Source of the DNA: Rhodothermales bacterium
GTDB taxonomy: Bacteria > Bacteroidota > Rhodothermia > Rhodothermales > JAHQVL01
Assembly (NCBI GenBank): GCA_041391505.1
Contig: JAWKNW010000037.1
Span: 1 to 41,830 of the forward strand
Length of the DNA stretch: 41,830 nucleotides
Direction of reading: 5' to 3'
Under the pieces are notes generated by a model that saw only the letters and a list, made by a program, of their open reading frames with translations, ran no database searches and had not been told where the DNA came from. Below are positions 25,264 through 32,734 of this stretch, one piece after another; the first letter of the stretch is position 1; each line of letters begins with the position of its first letter. A program made the position numbers and the translations under genes.

Positions 25264-26036
25264 TGCGTCTCAAAGACAATGTTGCCCTGATAACGGGCGC
25301 CGGGAGCGGCATCGGCCGCGAGACGGCGCTGTTGTTTGCCCGCGAGGGCGCTCGTGTGCTGGCCGTCGATATCAATGAAGAACCGGGGCACGAAACGGTG
25401 CGTCTGGTCGAGGCCGCCGGCGGCGAGGCGAAGTTTATGCGCGCGGACGTGTCCCGCGCAGCGGATTGCGAGGCCATGGTGGCCGCGGCGGAGAAGGCGT
25501 TTGGCAAGCTGACCGTGCTCTTCAACAACGCCGGCATCATGCACAGCCAGGACGACGACGCGGTATCCACCGAGGAGGCGATCTGGGACCTGACGATGAA
25601 CGTCAACGTCAAGAGCGTTTTTCTGGGCTGCAAATACGGGATCCCCGCGTTGCGGCGTGCCGGCGGGGGCTCGATCATCAATACGGCCTCCTTTGTGGCC
25701 CTGCTCGGGGCCGCCACGCCGCAGATCGCCTACACGGCCAGCAAGGGCGCCGTCCTTTCGATGACGCGCGAACTGGCGGTGATTCATGCGCGTGAACGCA
25801 TCCGCGTCAATGCGCTCTGCCCGGGTCCGCTCCGCACCGAACTGCTCATGAAATTCCTCAACACGGAGGAGAAGAAGCAGCGCCGGCTCGTGCATATCCC
25901 CATGGGCCGCTTCGGCGAAGCCGGCGAAATGGCCCAGGCCGCCCTGTATCTGGCTTCCGGCGAGTCGTCGTACGTCACCGGCACCGCCTTTACCGTCGAC
26001 GGCGGCATCACGGCGGCCTATGTGACGCCGGAGTGA
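25263..26036 (+). CDS. SDR-family NAD(P)-dependent dehydrogenase
   Basis: 257-residue classical short-chain dehydrogenase. The nucleotide site is LITGAGSGIGRETALLFARE (TGxxxGIG), and Asp at the end of beta2 (VLAVDINEE) favours NAD+. NNAGI, the catalytic Ser in IINTASFVALLG and the YTASK Tyr-Lys pair are all present, and the C-terminal TGTAFTVDGGITAAY closes the fold. In this cluster it could oxidise the alcohol of a gamma-glutamylated amino alcohol to the aldehyde used by the next enzyme. This is inference from order. The start codon coincides with the end of the TTTCCCA heptad array. The downstream aldehyde dehydrogenase starts 66 bp later. Confidence 0.88.
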   Translation: MRLKDNVALITGAGSGIGRETALLFAREGARVLAVDINEEPGHETVRLVEAAGGEAKFMRADVSRAADCEAMVAAAEKAFGKLTVLFNNAGIMHSQDDDAVSTEEAIWDLTMNVNVKSVFLGCKYGIPALRRAGGGSIINTASFVALLGAATPQIAYTASKGAVLSMTRELAVIHARERIRVNALCPGPLRTELLMKFLNTEEKKQRRLVHIPMGRFGEAGEMAQAALYLASGESSYVTGTAFTVDGGITAAYVTPE

Positions 26037-26058
26037 AGGGGACGGCGGGACGTTCGAT

Positions 26059-26081
26059 CCCGCATCCCGCATCCCGCATCC
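26059..26081 (+). repeat. Heptad-word array (CCCGCAT type)
   Basis: Three exact copies of CCCGCAT plus CC (26059-26081) lie in the 66-bp gap between the SDR and the aldehyde dehydrogenase. The words are the reverse complement of the GGGATGC/ATGCGGG units at 21921-21985. Confidence 0.75.
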
Positions 26082-26102
26082 ATCAACCCCAGCATGTAGT
26101 GT

Positions 26103-27542
26103 ATGGCTTCTTCTTTTGAGGGACTCGCGATCGGCGCGGGCCGGCAGGCTTCGGTAGACGGCTTGACCCGCACGGTCATGAACCCGGCCACGGGCAAGGC
26201 GGTGGCCGACGTGGCGGAGGCATCGCCGGCGGACGTCGATGTCGCGGTCAAGCAGGCGCACGCCGCGTTCATGCACCCGGGCTGGCGACGCATGTCGTCC
26301 CGCGACCGCGGCCGGTTGCTGATGCGGCTTTCCGTGCTGATCCGGGAACGCACGGAGACGCTGGCGCAGGCCGAAAGCCTCAGCGCCGGCAAGCCGATCG
26401 CGGCGGCGCGGGGCGAGATGGGCGCGGTGGCCAACACGTTTGAGTATTACGCTGGCGCGGTGAACAAGGTGTTCGGGCAGACGGTCCCGGTGGCGGCGAA
26501 CGGCACCGGGATGACGTTTCGCGAGCCGCTCGGTGTCTGCGTCGCCATCGTGCCGTGGAATTTCCCGCTCATCATCGCCGGCTGGAAGATTGCGCCGGCG
26601 CTGGCGATGGGCAACACGGTGATCGTCAAGCCGGCGGAGGCGACGCCGTTGAGCGCGCTGCTGCTGGCCGACCTGGCGCTGGAGGCGGGATTCCCGGAAG
26701 GCGTGCTCCAGGTGCTGCCCGGGCAGGGACCGGTGGCCGGCGACGCGCTCGTCAGCCATCCGCTGGTGCGCAAGGTGTCGTTCACGGGATCGACGCGGGT
26801 GGGCGAGCACGTGATGCAGCGGGCGGCGCAGGGCACGAAACGCGTGTCGCTCGAAATGGGCGGCAAGTCGGCCAGCATCGTCTTCGCCGACGCCGACCTC
26901 GATGCGTGCATCCCGTCGTCCGTCTACGCCGTGTACGACAACACCGGGCAGGATTGCTGTGCCCGGAGCCGCATCCTCGTCGAGCGCCCGGTGTTCGACC
27001 GGTTCGTGGAGCGCTTCGTGGAGCGCACCCGCGCGCTGAACGTCGGCCCGACGGACGACCCGGCGACGGAGCTGGGGCCGCTGATCTCGGCCGCGCAGCG
27101 CGAGCGTGTCGTGGGCTACATGGAAGCCGGCCTCTTCGAGGGGGCCGAGCAACTCTGCGGCGGCGAAATCCCGTTTCAGGATGGCTTTTACCTCACGCCG
27201 GCCGTCTTCGTCAAGGTGGAAGCGGGCATGCGCATCATGCAGGAAGAAATCTTCGGTCCGGTCGTCGGCATCATGCCCTTCGATACGGAGGAGGAGGCGG
27301 TGCGCATCGCGAACGACAGCCAGTACGGGCTCTCGGGGTCGCTGTGGACACGCGACGTCGGGCGCGCGCTGCGCGTCGCGCGGGCGCTGGAGACGGGCAT
27401 GCTTTCGATCAACAGCAGTTCGAGCGTGCACATCGAGATGCCCTTCGGCGGGGTCAAACAAAGCGGTCTAGGGCGCGAGCAGGGCATGGCCGCGCTGGAG
27501 CACTACAGTGAATACAAATCGATCTTCATCGCCAACGACTGA
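26103..27542 (+). CDS. NAD(P)+-dependent aldehyde dehydrogenase
   Basis: 479 residues, the usual length for the ALDH superfamily. It has the N-terminal VMNPATGKAVADVAEAS, IVPWNFPLIIAGWKIAPALA (substrate and cofactor channel) and VIVKPAEATPLSALLLADLA. The cofactor motif is FTGSTRVGEH. The general base Glu lies in SLEMGGKSASIVF. The nucleophile is Cys285 in TGQDCCARSRILV, followed by a second Cys. EEIFGPVVGIMPF and PFGGVKQSGLGREQG close the fold. It would oxidise an aldehyde to the acid, here probably the product of the SDR. PuuC-like and IpuH-like enzymes in amine degradation belong to this family, but the sequence alone does not separate them from betaine-aldehyde types. Confidence 0.92.
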   Translation: MASSFEGLAIGAGRQASVDGLTRTVMNPATGKAVADVAEASPADVDVAVKQAHAAFMHPGWRRMSSRDRGRLLMRLSVLIRERTETLAQAESLSAGKPIAAARGEMGAVANTFEYYAGAVNKVFGQTVPVAANGTGMTFREPLGVCVAIVPWNFPLIIAGWKIAPALAMGNTVIVKPAEATPLSALLLADLALEAGFPEGVLQVLPGQGPVAGDALVSHPLVRKVSFTGSTRVGEHVMQRAAQGTKRVSLEMGGKSASIVFADADLDACIPSSVYAVYDNTGQDCCARSRILVERPVFDRFVERFVERTRALNVGPTDDPATELGPLISAAQRERVVGYMEAGLFEGAEQLCGGEIPFQDGFYLTPAVFVKVEAGMRIMQEEIFGPVVGIMPFDTEEEAVRIANDSQYGLSGSLWTRDVGRALRVARALETGMLSINSSSSVHIEMPFGGVKQSGLGREQGMAALEHYSEYKSIFIAND

Positions 27543-27548
27543 GCGGTC

Positions 27549-29063
27549 CTGACGGCCATTGGATTCATAGCACTCGCCGTTGCGGCCGTCGCGCTCCTGC
27601 TTCGGGCGGAGTTCGGCCAGCGCGTCGCCGGCATCCGCGTATGGAAGCTGGTCGCGGCCTCGGCGTACATCGGGTACGCACTGGCCGGCGGCGGGCTGGA
27701 ATCGACCTACGGCCGGCTGATACTCCTCGCGCTCGGGCTGTCCTGGATCGGCGATGGGGCGCTGCTGTTCGATCGCCGGCGGGCGTTTTTCCTGGCCGGC
27801 CTCGGGGCGTTTCTGGTGGCGCATCTGTGTTTCATCGCCGCGCTCCGCCTGTACGGGCAGGACACCGTCGTCTTTCTGTGGACCTATGCGCTGCTTGGCT
27901 TTCCAACCCACGCGCTGATCTGGCTGGGCTGGCTGGGACCGCACGTGCCGGCCGGGATGCGCATCCCCGTGCAGCTCTACCTGCTGACGATCCTCGTGAT
28001 GGTGTCCGCCGCGCTGGCCGTTTCCTGGATGCATGGCGCGCCCGTGTTCGCCGTTGCCGCGGTGTTTTTTGCGGTGTCGGACATCGCCGTCGCCCGCCAG
28101 CAGTTCGTGGAGCCGAGCACCGAAAACAAGCTCTGGGGGATTCCGCTGTATTTCGCCGCGCAGATGCTGTTTGCCTCGACGGTAGGACAGGCCGGGCGCC
28201 CGGCTACGCCTGCCGGCGCAGGGCTGCTCGATGGCCTCGGCGCCGGCACCGCGTGGACGCTCGATGCGCAGCAACCGCTCTCCTTCGATGCCGGCCATCC
28301 ACAAGGATTCGCCCGGGCGGACGGCGCGCTGTTTCTGTCGACGGTGCGGGTAACGCAGCGCCCGGCGCGCCTCGATCCGCCGGCGGACGGGTTCGACCGG
28401 ACCCCCGGCGAGGGGTCAGGCTGGATCTATCGCCTCTCGCCGGGCGGAGCGCCGATCGACAGCGTCCGGGTAGGGGAAGGGACGGTGTATCATCCGGGCG
28501 GCATCGACTACGACGGGCGTCACCTCTGGGTGCCGGTCGCCGAATACCGTCCGGCGTCCTCGAGCATCGTCTATCGCGTCGATCCGGTCACGCTGCGGCC
28601 CGAGGAGGTCTTTCGCTATCCCGATCATCTCGGGGGCGTCGTGGTGGATACCGAATCGGATACGCTCTACGCCGTCAGCTGGGGGTCGCGCCGGATCTAC
28701 GCGTGGCCGATCGAAAATGGGCGCATCGACGCCGGCGCCGGCGTCGGGCGGACCCATCACGGGCACTACATCGACTATCAGGATTGCCAGTTCGCCGGCG
28801 CCGGCACGGCGCTGTGCGGCGGGGTGAACACCCTGGCGGGCCCCTCCGGACCGGTCAAGCTGGGCGGCATCGAGCACGTCGACCTGCGGACGGGGCGGCC
28901 GCTCCATACGGTGCCCCTGGCATTATACACCGCATCGGGGACGCCGGCGACGCAGAACCCGGTGCAGATCGATGCGGACGGTGGGGGCGTGCAACTCATC
29001 GCCCTGCCGGAGGATGGGCAGGGAACGATCTACGTCTACCGGGCCCGCGGGGGCGACCGGTAG
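27549..29063 (+). CDS. YhhN (lysoplasmalogenase-like) - DUF6454 propeller fusion
   Basis: About 504 residues if begun at 27549. The first ~215 are a YhhN/TMEM86 membrane domain with about seven helices: FIALAVAAVALLLRAEF, ALGLSWIGDGALLFDRRRAF, AAVFFAVSDIAVARQQFVEP and IPLYFAAQMLF. Helices one to three have no ATG, GTG or TTG ahead of them in frame. The first standard start (GTG 27816) would remove about 90 residues of the domain. I therefore propose a CTG (27549) or ATT (27558) start, or a lost base upstream. The C-terminal ~280 residues (GHPQGFARADGALFLSTVRV, TVYHPGGIDYDGRHLWVPVA, HLGGVVVDTESDTLYAVSWG) form a beta-propeller-like domain that I assign to DUF6454. TMEM86 enzymes hydrolyse vinyl-ether lysolipids. 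A propeller partner is unexplained. Confidence 0.7.
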   Translation: MTAIGFIALAVAAVALLLRAEFGQRVAGIRVWKLVAASAYIGYALAGGGLESTYGRLILLALGLSWIGDGALLFDRRRAFFLAGLGAFLVAHLCFIAALRLYGQDTVVFLWTYALLGFPTHALIWLGWLGPHVPAGMRIPVQLYLLTILVMVSAALAVSWMHGAPVFAVAAVFFAVSDIAVARQQFVEPSTENKLWGIPLYFAAQMLFASTVGQAGRPATPAGAGLLDGLGAGTAWTLDAQQPLSFDAGHPQGFARADGALFLSTVRVTQRPARLDPPADGFDRTPGEGSGWIYRLSPGGAPIDSVRVGEGTVYHPGGIDYDGRHLWVPVAEYRPASSSIVYRVDPVTLRPEEVFRYPDHLGGVVVDTESDTLYAVSWGSRRIYAWPIENGRIDAGAGVGRTHHGHYIDYQDCQFAGAGTALCGGVNTLAGPSGPVKLGGIEHVDLRTGRPLHTVPLALYTASGTPATQNPVQIDADGGGVQLIALPEDGQGTIYVYRARGGDR

Positions 29064-29103
29064 ACGTACCCGTTCAGCGTCCATCCGCACTCCCGCTCCG
29101 GTC

Positions 29104-30630
29104 TCAGCCGCCCATCGACGCGCTGGCATCCGGCGCGGCCAATTCCCATCCGGGTCGGTATTCGCGACGCAGCAGCTTGTTGGCTTCGGGGATGTTGGTG
29201 ATTTCCATCCGGGCGGGGTCCCACTGAATACGCCGGCTCATGCGGAGCGCGATGTTGCCCAGGCAGGTCGACTCGGCAAGCTGCTGCACGTTCTGGAAGC
29301 TGCCGGCCGATTCACGCCCTTCGCGTATCGCCGCCACCCATTCTTCCGTCCCGTCGAGCACCTCCATCTCTTCCTGCGGGAAGACGCCGGCCATCGCCTT
29401 CATGCGGCTCTCGGGGAGCAGCGTGAACTTCCGGCAATGGTAGTCGCCCAGGATCTTGCCGTATTCGCCGACGAGCATCATCCCTTCCCGGGTGAACTCC
29501 ATGCCGGCGTCGTACATCTCTTCGGGCATCCGCGGCGTGATGCCGCCCTCGTACCAGTACACGTCCAGATCCTGGTGCCGGAAGTGGACCGTGCCTCCGT
29601 TCGGGAACGCCACTTCGGATCGGCGCCACTGGCTCTGGTTGCCGACGATCACCGCGCCCGAACTCGAATGCCCCTCGACGGTGATGGGTGGACCCGGGTT
29701 GAGCATCCGGTAGATCCGCCACAGGCTGTAGTTGCCCATGTCGCCCAGGCATCCGCTGCCGTAATCCCACCAGCCGCGGAAGAGGGCGTGGGTGTAATTC
29801 AGGTTGTAGGGGCGGTCGGGGACGGGCCCCTGCCAGAGCGCCCAGTTGAGCCCTTTCGGGATTTTTTGTTCGGGTAGATAATCCATCCACCCCTGGGGCC
29901 ACACCGGTCTGTTGGTCCAGTTGTGGACTTCCTTGACCTTGCCGATCACGCCGGCATCCAGCCAGCGTTTGAGGTTGTACCAGTCGGCGTCGTTCTGATA
30001 GGCCATCTGGTGGGTGACAAGCCCGGTGCGCCGCGCCGTGTCGGCGGCCAGACGCACCTCGTGCAGGGCGTTCGACAGCGTCTTGTGGGTGATGGCGTGT
30101 TTGCCGTGGTTCATCGCGGCGATGGTGACCGTGGCGTGGAGGTGCTCGGGCGTCATGCAGATGACCGCGTCGATGCCGTCTTCCTTGTCGAGCAGCTCGC
30201 GGAAATCCTCGTAGGTGCGAACGCCTTTGAAGTCGTTCATGCCGCGCACCTTCTTGTAGTACGTGTCGATGATCTCGCGGCCGGCCTCGCGGCCCGCGCG
30301 CACCCCTTTCTCCGATCCCCACCGCGGCTCGTCGAGAAACTTCCGCACGCGGTCGCGCAGGCCGTTCTGGCTCCAGTCCCGGTAGTCGTCCGAATCCTTG
30401 TTCGGGTCGGCGAGGGCGACAAACTGGAGGTTGTCGTTCTTCAGCCAGGTGCTCATCAGCATGCTGAACGCCTGGGTGCCGGATCCGACGAGCGCGACGT
30501 TGATCTTGTCGCTTGGCGCGATGCGGTTCGGCGCTCCGCGCACGTAGGAGGGCACGATGGAAAAGGCCGCCGAGGCCGCCGTGGCTGCCGTGATGAACTG
30601 GCGGCGGTTGAGGGTTCGTTCGGGTTGCAT
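29104..30630 (-). CDS. Tat-exported Gfo/Idh/MocA-family oxidoreductase
   Basis: 508 residues. ATG 30630 is preceded by GGAGG at 7-nt spacing. The N-terminus RTLNRRQFITAATAASAAF is a twin-arginine signal, so the enzyme is folded with its cofactor before export. The Rossmann part begins KINVALVGSGTQAFSMLMST. VICMTPEHLHATVTIAAMNH and GKHAITHKTLSNALHEVRL carry the conserved Lys-x-x-x block (HKTLSN in place of the common EKP). The C-terminal part (GSGCLGDMGNYSLWRIYRML, GGTVHFRHQDLDVYWYEGGI) is typical of the long, Tat-dependent 'Oxidored_bact' group found near glycan-degradation and ThuA genes. The sugar substrate is unknown. It is convergent with the YhhN fusion, 40 bp apart. Confidence 0.88.
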   Translation of the reverse strand: MQPERTLNRRQFITAATAASAAFSIVPSYVRGAPNRIAPSDKINVALVGSGTQAFSMLMSTWLKNDNLQFVALADPNKDSDDYRDWSQNGLRDRVRKFLDEPRWGSEKGVRAGREAGREIIDTYYKKVRGMNDFKGVRTYEDFRELLDKEDGIDAVICMTPEHLHATVTIAAMNHGKHAITHKTLSNALHEVRLAADTARRTGLVTHQMAYQNDADWYNLKRWLDAGVIGKVKEVHNWTNRPVWPQGWMDYLPEQKIPKGLNWALWQGPVPDRPYNLNYTHALFRGWWDYGSGCLGDMGNYSLWRIYRMLNPGPPITVEGHSSSGAVIVGNQSQWRRSEVAFPNGGTVHFRHQDLDVYWYEGGITPRMPEEMYDAGMEFTREGMMLVGEYGKILGDYHCRKFTLLPESRMKAMAGVFPQEEMEVLDGTEEWVAAIREGRESAGSFQNVQQLAESTCLGNIALRMSRRIQWDPARMEITNIPEANKLLRREYRPGWELAAPDASASMGG

Positions 30631-30884
30631 GATATACCTCCGTAGCTGGGCACTGGGGATGGGGCGGGACGTTCTGCCTCTACCGATCGATAGGCCAGTG
30701 TAGCATTTCATCACCAGTTATGCATCCCGGAAGGGCTTTTTTAGTCAAAAAAATCGCGTCACCGCCGGCCGGCGAGGCCGCGACCGGCCGCTCCCGGCGC
30801 TGCGATCCCGAATGAAACATCGAGCCGGGCTTTTCGCTAGACGGTACCATCGCTCCGCATCACGACCATTCCTGCTAAAACAAC

Positions 30885-31343
30885 ATGATTCGATTCCTGC
30901 ACGTCCGCATGCTCCTGCTGGTCCTCGCCGCCACGCTGCTGGCCGGGCCGGCATGGGCGCAATCGTCCGTCCGCCCCAGCGATCTGGACGGCACCTGGCG
31001 CCTCGTGTTCGATCTGAAAGGCGAAGGGGAAAGCGCCGGCGAACGCATGCTGCTCAACGCCGTGGACGGTTTCCTCGCCGAAATCGACATCCGCTTCGAG
31101 TTTCGGAAGGATGGCGAGCTCAAGGTCGTCACCACGGCCTTCGATGAAGACGAGCCCGACATCGACTACAGCACCTGGGCGATCAACGACGACGGTCAGT
31201 TGCAGCTCGGCGACACGGGTATGCTCGATAGCGAAGATACCGTATGGCTGCGGGAGGGGCGCCGGCTGGTGGCCTTCGCCTACCAGGATCAGGGCCGGCT
31301 CGAGCGAAAGGATGGCATTTATTTGACGCGAGTGCGAGATTAA
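30885..31343 (+). CDS. Small secreted lipocalin-like hypothetical protein
   Basis: 152 residues with a signal peptide (MLLLVLAATLLAGPAWAQ). The mature part starts SDLDGTWRLVFDLKGEGESA and continues with strand-like segments (IRFEFRKDGELKVVTTAF, STWAINDDGQLQLGDTG, DTVWLREGRRLVAFAY). It then ends in ERKDGIYLTRVRD. The 'L-D-G-T-W' opening and regular beta strands are typical of small periplasmic lipocalin-like proteins (DUF-type), but I cannot place it in a named family. Standalone gene; no operon partner on either side at short distance. Confidence 0.7.
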   Translation: MIRFLHVRMLLLVLAATLLAGPAWAQSSVRPSDLDGTWRLVFDLKGEGESAGERMLLNAVDGFLAEIDIRFEFRKDGELKVVTTAFDEDEPDIDYSTWAINDDGQLQLGDTGMLDSEDTVWLREGRRLVAFAYQDQGRLERKDGIYLTRVRD

Positions 31344-31502
31344 GCGCGGTCTGACGCCGCTTTCCGACCGCGTCGTATCCTGAATGAATTCGGGATGCGG
31401 CGTCGTGCCGGGGCTCAGCATCCTCTGGGATAACCCGTATCGTCGTTCGGAGACGGCCCGGGCCATCCCGTCGATTCGAAACCGCAAACGTGTTCGGTGC
31501 CC

Positions 31503-32201
31503 ATGAACCTTTTTCGAAGCCGGCAGGAGGTGTCGAGGCTGGAAGCGTTCAGCGACGGCGTGTTCGCGTTCTCGGCGACCCTGCTCGTGGTCTCGCTGGA
31601 AGTGCCCACCACGTTTCCGGAGCTCGTCTCCGAGCTGAAGGGATTTGTCGCCTTCGGCATCAGCTTCGCCGCGCTGGTTTTCATCTGGAGCGTCCACAAC
31701 GCTTTTTTCCGGCGCTTTGCGATCAGCGACAAGGTCACGACGCTGCTGAACGCATGCCTGCTCTTCGTCGTCCTTTTTTATGTGTATCCGCTGAAGTTCA
31801 TGGCGGATCTGATCGCGATGCTCTTCGGAATGGGGGAGGGGCGTCCCGGGATTTCCAGTTTTGACGAGCTAGCCACACTCTTCCTGCTCTACAGTGCCGG
31901 GTTCGTCGCGATCTTTCTGAGCGTGGCCTGCATGTACCTCCACGTCTACCGCAAGGGCGACGAATTACCGGGGTTCTCCGAAGGCCGGCGTCAGGAGGCG
32001 CTTTTTTACAGTAGGCACTACGCGATTCTGGCCGGCGTGGGCGTGTTATCGATGGGCGTGGCCCTCAGTGGGGTGGGCATTCAGATCGGCCTTCCCGGGT
32101 TTGTGTACATGCTGCTCGGACCGCTGTGCTACTGGCACGCGCGCGCATCTTCGTTCGATGAATCGATGCTGCAGGAAGAGCGCGGGACGGCCGGCGACTA
32201 G
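31503..32201 (+). CDS. TMEM175-like (DUF1211) potassium channel family protein
   Basis: 232-residue membrane protein with six predicted helices. The family signature RLEAFSDGVFAFSATLLVVS (an R-x-x-x-F-S-D motif in the first pore helix) is present at residues ~14-33. In bacterial TMEM175 proteins this helix lines a K+-selective pore formed by four subunits. Further helices: ELKGFVAFGISFAALVFIWS, LLNACLLFVVLFYVYPLKFM, ATLFLLYSAGFVAIFLSVAC and YAILAGVGVLSMGVALSGVG. The start is set at ATG 31503; a GTG two codons upstream is possible. The 3' end overlaps the convergent SRPBCC gene by 4 bp. Regulation is not evident. Confidence 0.85.
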   Translation: MNLFRSRQEVSRLEAFSDGVFAFSATLLVVSLEVPTTFPELVSELKGFVAFGISFAALVFIWSVHNAFFRRFAISDKVTTLLNACLLFVVLFYVYPLKFMADLIAMLFGMGEGRPGISSFDELATLFLLYSAGFVAIFLSVACMYLHVYRKGDELPGFSEGRRQEALFYSRHYAILAGVGVLSMGVALSGVGIQIGLPGFVYMLLGPLCYWHARASSFDESMLQEERGTAGD

Positions 32202-32629
32202 ACGTCGTTGCGCTGTCCATAAGGGACGATCTCGCCATCCTCGACATACCGGCGCAGGAGACGCAGGTAGAGCCCCCAGCAGTAGGAGGACGTCCGGAAG
32301 TGCGCGTTGGCCTCGCGCCAGTTGCGATGGTAAAACGCCACCCGGGTGTCGCCGCTGCCCGGTATCAGGGTGAAGCCGACGACGGTGCCGAGCCAGTCGG
32401 CATCGGCCCGGGTCATCTCCCAGGCGATCGCGAGGCCGGGCTCGTAGATGCGGACGACGCCTTCCCATGCGTAGTTCGGCCCGAAGCCGAACTGGTACCT
32501 CGCGCCCGGTGCCGGCGTGCCGGCGGCGTCGAGGGTCCACCAGCTGTCCAGCCCCAGGGGCGTCGAGATGGCGTCGAAGACCCGGTCGGAATCCGACAGA
32601 ATGGTCAGATCGTGCAGGATGTCAGGCAT
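32198..32629 (-). CDS. SRPBCC (AHSA1/START-like) domain protein
   Basis: 143 residues, nearly the size of a single SRPBCC fold. It begins MPDILHDLTILSDSDRVFDA (the usual beta1-helix entry), then PLGLDSWWTLDAAG, YAWEGVVRIYEPGLAIAWEM, WLGTVVGFTLIPGSGDTRVA and the long C-terminal helix SYCWGLYLRLLRRYVEDGEI. The DSWW and TRVAFYH blocks are typical of the AHSA1/polyketide-cyclase-like group, which binds small hydrophobic ligands or acts in heat-shock-related roles. Ligand unknown. It is divergent from the M28 peptidase (105 bp between starts) and overlaps the end of the TMEM175 gene by 4 bp. Its frame on this strand is open far upstream over the peptidase gene; that extension is a GC artefact. Confidence 0.8.
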   Translation of the reverse strand: MPDILHDLTILSDSDRVFDAISTPLGLDSWWTLDAAGTPAPGARYQFGFGPNYAWEGVVRIYEPGLAIAWEMTRADADWLGTVVGFTLIPGSGDTRVAFYHRNWREANAHFRTSSYCWGLYLRLLRRYVEDGEIVPYGQRNDV

Positions 32630-32697
32630 GGCACATCGTTCTGTTTCGCAGGAGAGAGAGGGCTGCATAGCGTGCCTCATTTCACGGCGGTCTTGCG

Positions 32698-32703
32698 TAT
32701 CTT
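32698..32703 (+). promoter_or_regulatory. TATCTT promoter-like element
   Basis: GCGTATCTTCCGCC lies 31 bp before the M28 peptidase ATG and resembles the TATATT elements (TAnnTT). The evidence is only position and similarity. Confidence 0.25.
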
Positions 32704-32734
32704 CCGCCATCACCGCCAACCCCATCCCACCGAC

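Noticed and set aside
25155..27461. Long minus-strand open frame over the SDR and aldehyde dehydrogenase
   Set aside because: Same antisense artefact; no domain resemblance, while the plus-strand enzymes carry intact catalytic motifs.
30727..30750. Terminator at CCCGGAAGGGCTTTTTT
   Set aside because: The stem is only 3 bp, so a stable hairpin is unlikely despite the T-run.
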